From: an uncultured Alphaproteobacteria bacterium
Lineage (GTDB): Bacteria; Pseudomonadota; Alphaproteobacteria; CALKHQ01
Assembly (NCBI GenBank): GCA_937988735.1
Contig: CALKHQ010000315.1
Location: 1 to 30,076, forward strand
DNA: 30,076 nt
Reading direction: 5' to 3'
Every line of letters begins with the position of its first letter. Within the stretch, counting starts at the first letter, position 1. Positions 7,681 through 16,699 of this stretch are shown here, piece by piece. The translations under genes and the position numbers were made by a program. Under the pieces are notes generated by a model that was not told the origin of the DNA, did not search any database, and saw nothing but the letters and a program-made list of their open reading frames with translations.

Positions 7681-7699
7681 CTCGCTAGGAAATAGGCAA
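7671..7699 (-). promoter_or_regulatory. Candidate promoter of the Rrf2 gene
   Basis: On the minus strand TTGCCT (7699-7694) is separated by 17 bases from TAGATA (7676-7671). The local sequence is AT-rich compared with its surroundings. The -10 falls inside the overlapping palindromes at 7662-7680, which would suit autoregulation. Confidence 0.4.
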
Positions 7700-7804
7700 A
7701 CCATTCTTTTTCGTGAGGGCGCGACGCATGGTCCCGCCTCCCGCAAGGGTCATGCCGCATGTGCCGTTGAACGGCCGCACCACGCTGCCTTAGGCTCCGC
7801 GGCC

Positions 7805-8809
7805 ATGGACGGATTGTATCAGCCAGACGTTCTTGACGAACTGAAGGCAGGGGCGGAAAGCCTGCTGCCGCAATGGGGCCTGACGCCGGCGACTCGGCTG
7901 ACGCTGCTCAGCGTTTCGGAGAACGCGACCTACCGGGCGGACGACCCGGAGCGGGAGGCGCCGGTGATCCTGCGCGTCCACCGCCCCCATTACCACAGCC
8001 GGGCGGAGATCGACTCCGAGCTGATGTGGATCGACGCGCTGCGCGAATCGGGAACGGTCGCCACCCCTGCCCCGCTGGCGACGCTGGACGGCCGGCGGAT
8101 CGCCGCCTTCGACCATCGCGGCGAGCCGCGCCACGTCGCCGCCTTTGCCTTCATGCGCGGCCGCGAGCCGGTGCCGACGGCAGCGCTGGTGGACGGGTTC
8201 GAGCTGCTGGGTCAGGTGTCGGCGCGGCTGCATGCCCACGCCCGTCGCTGGCAGCCGCCGGCCGGCTTCGTCCGCAAGCACTGGACGTGGGAGACGACGC
8301 TGGGCCCCCGGCCGCACTGGGGCCCGTGGCAGGCGGCGGCCGGCCTTGACGCCGCCGGCATCGCGCTGATCGAGCGCGCATCCGCCGACATCCGCGCCCG
8401 GCTCGACGCCTACGGCCGGGGCGCCGACCGCTACGGCCTGATCCACGCCGACCTCCGCCTCGCCAACCTGCTGCTCGATGGCGACACGCTCGCGGTGATC
8501 GACTTCGACGACTGCGGCTTCGGCTGGTTCTTCTACGATTTCGCCGCCGCGGGCACCTTCCTCGATCACGAGCCCTTCTTCCGCGACCTGCAGGACGCCT
8601 GGTTCCGCGGCTATCGCCGCGTGGCGCCGGTGACCGCCGCCGACGAGGCGATGATGCCGGTGTTCGTGATGCTGCGCCGGATCCTGCTGACGGCCTGGGG
8701 CGTTTCTCACGCCGAGACGCCGTCGGGTGCGTCAATGGGCGCAGCCTACACCGCGGGTACCCTCGAGATGGCGGAGCGTTATCTCTCCACCGGCGATCCG
8801 CTGCGATAG
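7805..8809 (+). CDS. APH-fold small-molecule kinase (COG2334, RdoA/hydroxylysine-kinase type)
   Basis: The 334-residue protein has the aminoglycoside phosphotransferase/choline kinase fold. The catalytic loop is LIHADLRLANLL (H214, D216, N221) and the metal-binding motif is VIDFDD (D233, D235). An N-terminal ENATYRADD followed by VILRVHRPHYHS resembles the nucleotide-binding lobe of the COG2334 family, which contains stress kinase SrkA/RdoA, homoserine kinase type II and animal hydroxylysine kinase. The product is soluble and cytoplasmic. Its stop is 9 bases before the GFA gene, and a phospho-lyase-like PLP enzyme follows, which favours a metabolic amine or amino-alcohol kinase over a protein kinase. 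It is divergent from the Rrf2 gene. Confidence 0.85.
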   Translation: MDGLYQPDVLDELKAGAESLLPQWGLTPATRLTLLSVSENATYRADDPEREAPVILRVHRPHYHSRAEIDSELMWIDALRESGTVATPAPLATLDGRRIAAFDHRGEPRHVAAFAFMRGREPVPTAALVDGFELLGQVSARLHAHARRWQPPAGFVRKHWTWETTLGPRPHWGPWQAAAGLDAAGIALIERASADIRARLDAYGRGADRYGLIHADLRLANLLLDGDTLAVIDFDDCGFGWFFYDFAAAGTFLDHEPFFRDLQDAWFRGYRRVAPVTAADEAMMPVFVMLRRILLTAWGVSHAETPSGASMGAAYTAGTLEMAERYLSTGDPLR

Positions 8810-8818
8810 GAGGGTGCG

Positions 8819-9217
8819 ATGCTGACCGGCGGCTGCTTCTGCGGCAGGGTGCGCTACGAGGCGCACGGCAACCCCTGGCATTCCACCCTTTGCCACTGCG
8901 CGGACTGCCGGCGCGCGTCCGGCGCCCCCTTCGTCGGCTGGTTCACGGTAAAGGCCGCAGACTTCCGCGTCGTCGCCGGCACGCCGACCACATGGGAGTC
9001 CAGCCCTGGCGTCACCCGGAGCTTCTGCGCCGACTGCGGCACCCAGCTCAGCTACCAGCGCGACGATCACGCCGACGAGATCGACATCACCACCTGCAGC
9101 CTCGACAACCCCGCGCTGATCCCGCCGGAGGACCACACCCGGGCGGCGGAGCGGGTGCCATGGATCGCGCTCCACGACGGCCTGCCCGTCCATGCGGGGC
9201 TGCGGCCCGAGGAATAG
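8819..9217 (+). CDS. GFA-family zinc protein (glutathione-dependent formaldehyde-activating enzyme-like)
   Basis: This 132-residue protein shows the full cysteine set of the GFA/CENP-V fold: C6 and C8 (GGCFCGRVRYEA), C25, C27 and C30 (CHCADCRR), and C70 and C73 (FCADCGTQL). These bind two zinc ions in the founding member. Most family members have no known substrate, and formaldehyde activation itself is disputed, so no reaction is assigned. AGGAGGG, overlapping the stop of the kinase gene, is the ribosome site; the two are surely co-transcribed. The PLP enzyme starts 70 bases downstream. Confidence 0.9.
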   Translation: MLTGGCFCGRVRYEAHGNPWHSTLCHCADCRRASGAPFVGWFTVKAADFRVVAGTPTTWESSPGVTRSFCADCGTQLSYQRDDHADEIDITTCSLDNPALIPPEDHTRAAERVPWIALHDGLPVHAGLRPEE

Positions 9218-9287
9218 AGCCGGGCGTTGCGGCCCGCGCCCGGACGTGGCAATCCAGGGCGAGGTCACCACACCCGAGAGCGCTGCC

Positions 9288-10610
9288 ATGCCCCTTGCCG
9301 AAACCCGTCCGATCCTGGAGCTGAACGCCTTCGATCCCGACCGCGACGGAGGCGCCGACGGGCTGGTCGCGCGGCGGATGCGGAACTTCGGCGCGACCTC
9401 GGTCCTGTTCTACCGCAAGCCGATCGAGATGGTCCGGGCCGAGGGCGCGTGGATGTACGCCGCCGACGGCCGCCGCTACCTCGACGTCTACAACAACGTG
9501 CCCTCGGTCGGGCACTGCCATCCGCGCGTAGTGGAGGCGATCGCGAAGCAGGCGGCGACGCTCAACATCCACTCCCGCTATCTCAGCGAGATCGTCGAGA
9601 CCTATGTCGAGCGGCTGACCGCGACCCTGCCCGCCCCGATCAGCAACCTGGTCATGGTCTGCACCGGCAGCGAGGCGAACGACCTCGCGATGCGGGTGGC
9701 CGCACGGGCGAGCGGCGGCCGCGGCTTCGTCGTCACCGAAAGCGCCTATCACGGCAACACCACGGCGGTCAGCGACATCTCGCCGCCCGCCCGCATCCAG
9801 GGCGACATGGCCCCCTATGTGCGCACGGTGCCGCCGCCGGGGCCGGAGTTCTACGGCGACGACGTCGCCGGCGGCTTCGCCCGGGCCATCACCGACGCCT
9901 TCGCCGACCTCGCCGCCAATGGCTACCCGCCGGCCGGCTTCATCTGCGACACGATCTTCTCCAGCGACGGCGTCTATGCCGACCCGCGGGGCTTCCTCGC
10001 GGCGGCGGTCGAGGCCACCCGCAAGGCGGGGGCGCTGTTCATCGCCGACGAGGTGCAGCCGGGCTTCGCCCGCACCGGCGACGCCATGTGGGGCTTCGCC
10101 CGCCACGGCGTCGAGCCCGACATCGTCACCATGGGCAAGCCGATGGGGAACGGCATCCCGGTCGCCGGCATGGCGACGCGGCCGGAGCACCTCGCCGCCT
10201 TCGCCCGGTACGAGGGCTATTTCAACACCTTCGGCGCCAATCCGGTGGCCGCGGCGGCAGGCCTGGCCGTGCTCGACGTGATCGCCGAGGAAGGCCTGAT
10301 GCAGAACGCGGCCACCGTCGGCGAGTATCTGATGGAGCGCCTGCAGGCGATGCGTCCACGCTGCCCGAAGGTCTCCGCGATCCGCGGCGCCGGCCTGTTC
10401 ATCGGCGTCGAGCTGAGCCAGAACGGCGACATCAACCGGCCGGATCCGGAGGCCGCAGTGGCGGCGATCAACGCGCTCCGCGACCGGGGCATCCTGATCG
10501 GCGCCGCCGGCAAGCTTGGCAACACGCTGAAGGTCCGCCCACCGCTGTGCCTCACGCGGGAGCAGGCGGACATCGTCGCCGACAACCTGGAAGCGGTGCT
10601 CGCCGGCTGA
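9288..10610 (+). CDS. Class III PLP-dependent enzyme, phospho-lyase (ETNPPL/PHYKPL)-like
   Basis: The 440-residue cytoplasmic protein has fold type I PLP motifs: CTGSEAND (125-132), AYHGNTT (153-159), FIADEVQPGF (D254 contacts the pyridine nitrogen), and MGKPMGNG with the Schiff-base lysine K284. The N-terminal run of MVRAEGAWMYAADG, LDVYNNVPSVGHCHP and the later SRYLSEIVETYVERLTATLP resembles ethanolamine-phosphate and 5-phosphohydroxylysine phospho-lyases more than ordinary omega-transaminases. Those enzymes eliminate phosphate and ammonia from O-phosphorylated amines. The kinase two genes upstream could make such a substrate. The ATG at 9288 is chosen because the longer frame runs back into the GFA gene. 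A true aminotransferase remains possible. Confidence 0.85.
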   Translation: MPLAETRPILELNAFDPDRDGGADGLVARRMRNFGATSVLFYRKPIEMVRAEGAWMYAADGRRYLDVYNNVPSVGHCHPRVVEAIAKQAATLNIHSRYLSEIVETYVERLTATLPAPISNLVMVCTGSEANDLAMRVAARASGGRGFVVTESAYHGNTTAVSDISPPARIQGDMAPYVRTVPPPGPEFYGDDVAGGFARAITDAFADLAANGYPPAGFICDTIFSSDGVYADPRGFLAAAVEATRKAGALFIADEVQPGFARTGDAMWGFARHGVEPDIVTMGKPMGNGIPVAGMATRPEHLAAFARYEGYFNTFGANPVAAAAGLAVLDVIAEEGLMQNAATVGEYLMERLQAMRPRCPKVSAIRGAGLFIGVELSQNGDINRPDPEAAVAAINALRDRGILIGAAGKLGNTLKVRPPLCLTREQADIVADNLEAVLAG

Positions 10611-10629
10611 GGCGGGCCGTTCCCCTCCC

Positions 10630-13151
10630 CTACCCCGCCAGCCGGGCGATCAGGCCGCGGCGCGGCATGGCGATGACGCCGGCGGCGAGCCCGGCGCTGA
10701 GCGCGGCGAGGACGCCCAGCACGACCGGCAGGACGATCGTGCCGGTGGTGACAACGCCCTCGACCCTCAGCGCCGTCTCCGCCAGCCAGTCGCCGCCGAT
10801 GATGCCGGCGATGCCGCCGATCAGCGCCGCGATCAGGCCGATGCACGCCACTTCGGCCAGCCGCGCCGCGGCGATCCGCATCCGCGACGCACCGACAAGG
10901 GCGAAGGCGAGGCCCTCTCGCATCCGCGCGTCGGCGTCGGCGGCGATCACCGTGGCAAGCGCGATCGCGCCCGCGACCAGCAGGGCGAGCGCGATCGACA
11001 GCGCCGCGTCGGCCGCGCCGCCCGCGAGCGCGGAAAGCTGCGCGACCAGCGTCCGCACGTCGATCGCGGTCACGTTCGGCAGCTCGTCGGACACCACCCG
11101 GATGATCCGGTTGATGGCCGGGTCGCTGCCCTCGAGCGTCGCGATCCAGTTGTGCGGCGCGTTGCGCAGCGGCTGCGGCGAGGCGACGATCATGAAGTTC
11201 GCCCCGATCGGCCGCCAGCGCTGGTCGAACACGCTGGCGACCTCGCCGGTGAGCTCCCGGCCGAGCACGGAGATGCCGAGCCGGTCGCCCGGCCCGATGC
11301 CGAATGCGTCGGCGATGTCGTCCGCGATGGAGAGCAGCATCGGCCCTTCGTAGTCCGTCGGCCACCAGCGGCCGGCGAGCAGGCGGCCGGGCAGCGGCTG
11401 CTCCGTCCAGGTGAGGCCGCGGTCCCCTTCCAGCACCCAGGCCTCGCTGTAGTCGACCAGGCGGGAGCGGGCCGGCTCCCCGTTCACGGTGCGGATGCTG
11501 GCGCGCAGGTTGGGCTGGAGCTGGACCGAGCGCAGCCCGGGCGTTTCGGTGAACAGCGCGTCCAGCCGCTCGCGCTGGTCGGGCTGGACGTCGATCAGCA
11601 GCAGCGACGGCAGCCGGCGCGGGATCTCGCGTTCGAGGCCGGCCTCCAGCGCGCCACTGACCGAGTCGACGGTGGTGATGGCGGCGATACCGATCCCGAT
11701 CGCCACCGCCTTGGCGGCGGCTGCGCGCGGATCCGCCAGCGCGCGAAGGGCGACGAGGGCGACGAAGCCGCGCGGCCGCAGCCGCGACGCCAGCGCCGCC
11801 ACCAGACGGCCGAGCAGGCCGAGCACCCCCGCGCCGACGGCAAGCCCGGCCGCGGCGGTGGCGGCGACAGTCGGGTCCGGCAGCCGCCCCACCGACAGCG
11901 CCATCGCCGCCAGCACCAGCACGCCGCCCACGCCACCGGCGACCCGGGCCTGGGGCATCGTCGCCTCGCCCGCGCGCATCGCCGCGCCCGGTGGCATCCG
12001 CGCTGCCGCGGCAATTGCCGGAATCGCCGCGCCCAGCACGCCCAGCAGCATAACGCCGATCACCGCGAGACCGGTGGTCGCGACCAGGCCGACCGAGAGG
12101 CTCGCCGGAAGCGTCGTCGCCAGCAGCGACATCACCGCTTCCGCCGGCACCAGGGCAACCGCAATGCCGATCACGGTCGCGACCAGCGCGGCCGCGACGA
12201 GGATGCCCCCGTGCAGCGCCGCAACCGTTCCCCGGTCGGCACCCGACAGGCGGTAGAGCGCGACGGTCCGGCCACGCTTGCGCACCCAGGCTCCCGCAGC
12301 CGCCCAGGCGCCGGAGATGGCCACCGCCATGGCCGCCACGCCGGCAATGCCCATGAAGGTGATGGTCCGGTCCACCGCGCGGCGGACCCGCTCGGCGACA
12401 GCCTCCGGCGTGCGCAGACGCCAGCCGCTCGCCGGCTGCAGCTCCGCCAGCGCCGGGCGGGCGATCCGCTGGTCCCCGCGCTGGGCGAGACGGTAGCGGT
12501 AGTCCACCAGCGCGCCCGGGGCGATCAGCCCGGCTTCCGCCAGCGCCGCGTCCGACACCAGCAGCCGCGGCCCGACCATCAGCGCGCCGACGCCGAGCCG
12601 ATCGGGTTCGGCGGTGAGCGCGCCGCGGATCACGAGGGTAGTGTCGCCAAGCTGGATGGTGTCCCCGATTTCGGCTTCGAGCCGGTCGAGCAGCGACGGC
12701 TCGACCACGGCGCCGAAAGCCGCACCGTCATGGGCGAGCAGTGCCCGGACGTGATCGCCGCCGCTGACCCCGACCCGGCCGTACAGCGGATAGGCGTCAT
12801 CGACCGCGCGGAGCTCGACCGGCGCGGAGCGGTCGCCGAAGCGCACGGTGCTGCGCATGTCGGCGACGACGGAGACCCGGCCCAGCCCGCGCAGCCGCTC
12901 GACCGTCTCCTCCGGCAGAGGGATCGACGTCACCATCTCGTAGTCGCCGCCGAGAATCTGGTTGCCCTTGTCGTCCAGGGCCTCGGTGACGCCTGCCGCC
13001 AGCAGCCAGATCAGCGACAGCATCGCGGTTCCGAGGGCGACCGCAGCGATGAAAAGCTTCAGCCCTGCGAGTCCCGCCAGCAGCTCCGCCCGCACCAGCC
13101 GGGCGAGGATGGACAGCCAGCCGCGCTGCGCCCGGCCCGCCGCTGCGACGG

Positions 13152-13155
<4 letters not shown>
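10630..13155 (-). CDS. FtsX-like ABC transporter permease (YbbP/MacB-type)
   Basis: This 841-residue inner-membrane protein has a first transmembrane helix at about 30-55 and then a large periplasmic MacB-PCD-like domain (about 60-265, with LGGDYEMVTSIPLP). Several central helices, a second periplasmic segment (about 510-690) and a C-terminal FtsX core (about 700-835) follow. This duplicated layout is that of YbbP, the partner of ATPase YbbA, in the type VII (mechanotransmission) ABC superfamily. The start overlaps the ATPase stop by 4 bases (ATGA). The substrate is unknown; E. coli ybbAP lies next to the lysophospholipase tesA, which is not seen here. It converges on the PLP enzyme gene. Confidence 0.9.
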
Positions 13156-13868
<713 letters not shown>

Positions 13869-14007
13869 GGTGCGGTTCCGCCACGGCAGTTCTCTCGCCC
13901 GTCGCGACCAGCGCGGTCGATGCTGCAAACTAGGGAGCCTCAGGCGGCCTGCCCATTGGCAGTTGATAACGAGGTCGTGAACCTGCGGGAAAGCCCCGGG
14001 GAAGGCA

Positions 14008-14032
14008 GGGCCGGCACACGGCGCGCCGGCCC
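14008..14032. terminator. GC-rich hairpin downstream of the PRC-barrel protein gene
   Basis: GGGCCGGC (14008-14015) pairs perfectly with GCCGGCCC (14025-14032) around a 9-base loop. It lies 20 bases past the stop of the minus-strand gene at 14052. There is no T-run on either side, so factor-independent termination is uncertain; it may act as an mRNA-stabilising hairpin. Confidence 0.4.
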
Positions 14033-14051
14033 CGGTTACCCGAAGGCGCTG

Positions 14052-14645
14052 CTACTGCGCCGAGTTCCCGACGTTCGAGTTCACCTCGCTGCTGCCTTCG
14101 AGGTCGAAGTTGAAGGCATCGCGGAAGTCTTCGTCGTCGGTGACGTCGGTGTACTGCGACGCGGTGGTATCGTCATAAGGCGACATCGTGTCGAACGAGC
14201 TGGTCCGCGTGTCCAGCAGCAGGCCGCCGCTCTGCGCGTTGTAGGAAACGCTGTGCAGAGGCACCAGCCGCGAGCCGGTGACTGCGGTGTCGGCGCCGCT
14301 CGGCGTCACGACCAGATAGACGTTCTGCCCGGAGTCGGTCGTCACCTTCTCCACCGTGCCGATGGTCTCGCCCAGCTCGCTGGTGATGGTCGCACCCTGG
14401 TAGTCGGCGAGCTTCCAGTCGGCGAGCGCGTTCGCCATCGCGGCGTCGTCCACGGCCGTGTTCCCGTCCTGCAGCATCTCGGCCTGGATCTCCTGCGACA
14501 CGCCCTCGTCGGCGTTGGTCACGAAGCCCGGGCGCGGCAGGTCGGGATCGTCCTCGTTCCCCAGGCCGGGCGACTGCGCAAAGGCGAGCCCGCTCGACAG
14601 GAGGAAAACCGCTGCTGACTGCAGAAGGAGGCTCTTCGTAGACAT
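14052..14645 (-). CDS. Exported PRC-barrel-like protein with acidic tail
   Basis: The 197-residue product begins with a clear signal peptide (MSTKSLLLQS..., cleavage near AFA|QS at 23/24). The middle part, about 82-150 (QGATITSELGETIGTVEKV, YLVVTPSG, SRLVPLHSV), resembles the PRC-barrel beta fold. The last 45 residues are rich in D, S, T and N and probably disordered. The start is the ATG at 14645, with AAAGGA 7 bases upstream; an upstream start would bury the signal peptide. PRC-barrel proteins in alphaproteobacteria are often stress-induced, but I see no recognisable alternative-sigma promoter. Function unknown. Confidence 0.75.
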   Translation of the reverse strand: MSTKSLLLQSAAVFLLSSGLAFAQSPGLGNEDDPDLPRPGFVTNADEGVSQEIQAEMLQDGNTAVDDAAMANALADWKLADYQGATITSELGETIGTVEKVTTDSGQNVYLVVTPSGADTAVTGSRLVPLHSVSYNAQSGGLLLDTRTSSFDTMSPYDDTTASQYTDVTDDEDFRDAFNFDLEGSSEVNSNVGNSAQ

Positions 14646-14992
14646 CTCGATTCCTTTCCCAACACAAATCAGTTTTCCGGCGTCGACGTCCCGCCGCGCC
14701 GGATACCGAGTCAATCGCCCTGGGAAAGGATCGTTCCCGTTCCATGACGGATATTTGAGGATCCGGTTGCCTTCCGGACAAATACTGTGATGTTATCTTT
14801 GTGACCGGGCCATCATCTCGCCGGCAGCCGCGAAGAGACGCGCGAATGAGCAAAGGGCGGATAAGATCGACGGGCGCGCCGCGCGACCAAGCGGAGGGCG
14901 CCGAAGTCTGCTGCGCCTCGCCGCCGTGCAGCGCGCGCGAGGTCGATCCGGCCTACATGTGGGCGCCAGGGCCTGACCCGGCCCCTGCAGAC
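14646..14992. other. Intergenic region with no supported gene
   Basis: This 347-base gap separates the PRC-barrel gene from the small lipoprotein gene; both are on the minus strand. It includes a less GC-rich patch at about 14745-14805, probably the promoter zone for the PRC gene, although no convincing -35/-10 pair was found. Near its right end is the hairpin at 14967-14987. A plus-strand frame starting at ATG 14846 lacks a good ribosome site and runs over the lipoprotein gene. Confidence 0.6.
14967..14987. terminator. Imperfect hairpin downstream of the small lipoprotein gene
   Basis: CAGGGCC (14967-14973) faces GGCCCCTG (14980-14987) with one bulged C and a 6-base loop. It starts 6 bases after the stop codon of the minus-strand gene ending at 14993. 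No T-run follows. Confidence 0.35.
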
Positions 14993-15181
14993 TCAGAGGG
15001 GAGCGGTCACGATGTCGGTGGTGGTGTCGACGGCATCGACCGTGAGATCGACCGCCGCGCCGGCGACGCTGCCGGCGGCATCGACGACGCCGCAGCCGGC
15101 AAGCGCACCGGTGGCAGCGAGGAGCGCCGCGGCGAGAACCAGACGGAGCGGCGCGGTGATCGGGGCGGCAAGCAGGGGCAT
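14993..15181 (-). CDS. Small lipoprotein (62 residues)
   Basis: The ATG at 15181, with GAGGA 8 bases upstream, gives a 62-residue protein. A hydrophobic signal leads to the lipobox LAGC (cleavage before C29). The mature part is only about 34 residues of small and acidic residues (GVVDAAGSVAGAAVDLTVDA), predicted amphipathic helix. Such tiny lipoproteins are common in alphaproteobacteria and mostly uncharacterised. The longer reading frame extends to 15295 but its extra residues are basic and unlike a signal peptide. Outer-membrane anchoring is likely; function unknown. Confidence 0.72.
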   Translation of the reverse strand: MPLLAAPITAPLRLVLAAALLAATGALAGCGVVDAAGSVAGAAVDLTVDAVDTTTDIVTAPL

Positions 15182-15333
15182 CGGTCGAGTCCTCGGCAGG
15201 AGTGATCGGGCCACAGTCTGACGCGCCTGCGGACCCTCCGGTTCATTCCGCGTGGCGCCGCGGCCGAGAATAGCGGCTTCCGGCTCCGTCCGCACGGTGG
15301 ATCGCGCAACCCGCGGGGAGCGGATCTCCAGCC

Positions 15334-15777
15334 TCAGCGCGCCTCGGGACAGCCGGCTTCAGCCCAGGCGATCACCGCATTGTCGAGCGCCAACGAATAA
15401 CCGCCGTTCGCCGGCCCGTCGTAGAAGCCGAGCACCGCGAGCTTCTCCTGCATCAGGCGGATCGCGGCGCGGTCCTCCTCGAACCAGGCCCAGATGTCCG
15501 CCACCGCCTGCTCCGCATCGCCGGACCAGCACCAGGCGTTGGCGCGTTCGACCAGCGCCCAGGCGTTGGGGCCGATGGTGCCGTCCAGCACCGTCAGCAG
15601 GCCGGTGCACGCCTGCTGCTTGCGCACCAGATCCTCGTTCTGGCGGCAGGCGTCGTCCGGCTCGGCCGCCACCGGCATCGGCAGCGGCGCCGCCAGCAGC
15701 GCGATGCCGACGGCCACGGCGGAGCAGCGGCATCCCCATCGGCGGAACGGTCGTTCGGAGCATCCGGAAGCGCCCAT
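15334..15777 (-). CDS. Exported protein with C-terminal peptidoglycan-binding-like segment
   Basis: The 147-residue product starts at ATG 15777 (CGAGG 6 bases upstream). A basic N-terminus and hydrophobic stretch (about 18-36) end at PVAA|EPDD, a likely signal peptide. The mature protein has four cysteines (C44, C57, C83, C143), which may form two disulfides. The segment LMQEKLAVLGFYDGPANGGYSLALDNAVIAW (108 onward, discontinuously matched) resembles a PG_binding_1 helix bundle, where LGFYDGPxxG is typical. Such modules bind peptidoglycan in the periplasm. No enzyme domain is attached. It lies 68 bases downstream of tag on the same strand; co-transcription is possible. Confidence 0.7.
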   Translation of the reverse strand: MGASGCSERPFRRWGCRCSAVAVGIALLAAPLPMPVAAEPDDACRQNEDLVRKQQACTGLLTVLDGTIGPNAWALVERANAWCWSGDAEQAVADIWAWFEEDRAAIRLMQEKLAVLGFYDGPANGGYSLALDNAVIAWAEAGCPEAR

Positions 15778-15845
15778 GGGAAACCTCGCAGGCAAGGGAC
15801 GACAGCGCGCGGGCACAGGATGACGGCCGGACGGCTAAGGAAACC

Positions 15846-16487
15846 CTATCGCGGCCGCACCAGCGCCGACCGCGCCGCCTCGGCCTCGGCGCGGGCATGG
15901 CAACCCTCGATGTGGTCGTTCACCAGCCCCATCGCCTGCATGAAGGCATAGACGGTGGTCGGGCCGACGAAGGTCCAGCCGCGCTTCTTCAGGTCCTTCG
16001 ACAGCGCGACCGACTCCGGCGAGGTCGAGAGCGTCCGCACCGCCGCATGGGTCAGCCGCTCGGGACGGGTCTCCGGCTTCGGCTCGTGGGCCCAGAAATA
16101 GGCGGCGAGCGAACCGAACTCGTCGCGCAGCGCGCACGCCCGGCGGGCGTTGTTGATGACGGACTCGATCTTGCCGCGGTGACGGACGATGCCGGGGTCG
16201 CCGAGCAGGCGCCGGACGTCGGCCTCGCCGAATTCCGCCACCCGGTCGAAGTCGAAGCCGGCAAAGGCGGCGCGAAAGTTCTCGCGCTTGCGCAGGATGG
16301 TGAGCCAGCTCAGCCCGGACTGGAACCCTTCCAGGCACAGCTTCTCGAACAGCCGCCGGTCGTCGGTCACCGGCCGACCCCACTCGCGGTCGTGATAGGC
16401 GCGATAGAGGTCATCCGACGCGCCCCAGAAGCAGCGGGCATGACCGTCGTCGCCCACCACGAGACCGTCCGTCGCAGCCGCATCCAT
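15846..16487 (-). CDS. tag: DNA-3-methyladenine glycosylase I
   Basis: Tag excises 3-methyladenine from alkylated DNA, the first step of base excision repair, in the cytoplasm. The 213-residue protein has the family zinc ligands C19 (ARCFWG), H32 (YHDREWGRPV), H192 and C196 (NDHIEGC). It also has the substrate-pocket phrase LEGFQSGLSWLTILRKRENFR (52-72, seen in part), and GWTFVGPTTVYAFMQA near the C-terminus. Length is normal for the family (about 190-215). AGGA lies 8 bases before the ATG, and a good promoter precedes it. Confidence 0.95.
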   Translation of the reverse strand: MDAAATDGLVVGDDGHARCFWGASDDLYRAYHDREWGRPVTDDRRLFEKLCLEGFQSGLSWLTILRKRENFRAAFAGFDFDRVAEFGEADVRRLLGDPGIVRHRGKIESVINNARRACALRDEFGSLAAYFWAHEPKPETRPERLTHAAVRTLSTSPESVALSKDLKKRGWTFVGPTTVYAFMQAMGLVNDHIEGCHARAEAEAARSALVRPR

Positions 16488-16521
16488 TGGATATGTTCCT
16501 GTTTTGTGCGGGTGGAACGCA

Positions 16522-16551
16522 CGTATAGCGGCGCCCGCTGCCGCGTGTCAA
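16522..16551 (-). promoter_or_regulatory. Candidate sigma70 promoter of tag
   Basis: On the minus strand TTGACA (16551-16546) is followed after 18 bases by TATACG (16527-16522); CTATAC with a 17-base spacer is the alternative reading. The -10 lies 34 bases before the tag start codon, leaving a short leader with AGGA. Confidence 0.6.
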
Positions 16552-16699
16552 CCGGCGGCGCCCCTGCCGGCGGCGTCACCGCCCTCCGGTGCGACGCCGG
16601 CACCGTTGCTGCGCATTGCGCCCCACCCGCACCATCGCTATTCAAGGCCTCAGCCAGCCATCGGCGCACGGACTGCGCCATACCGGGAGAAACAGCCGC

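Noticed and set aside
14730..14760. GGAAC words upstream of the PRC-barrel gene as an EcfG-type stress promoter
   Set aside because: No CGTT-like -10 is found 16-17 bases after either GGAAC.
14770..14812. Two TGTGA words (CRP-like) near 14787 and 14800
   Set aside because: They are direct, not inverted, repeats, and do not form the 16-base symmetric CRP site.
14846..15205. Plus-strand frame beginning at ATG 14846
   Set aside because: It has no good ribosome site, is low in recognisable sequence, and runs antisense across the small lipoprotein gene, which has a lipobox and ribosome site.
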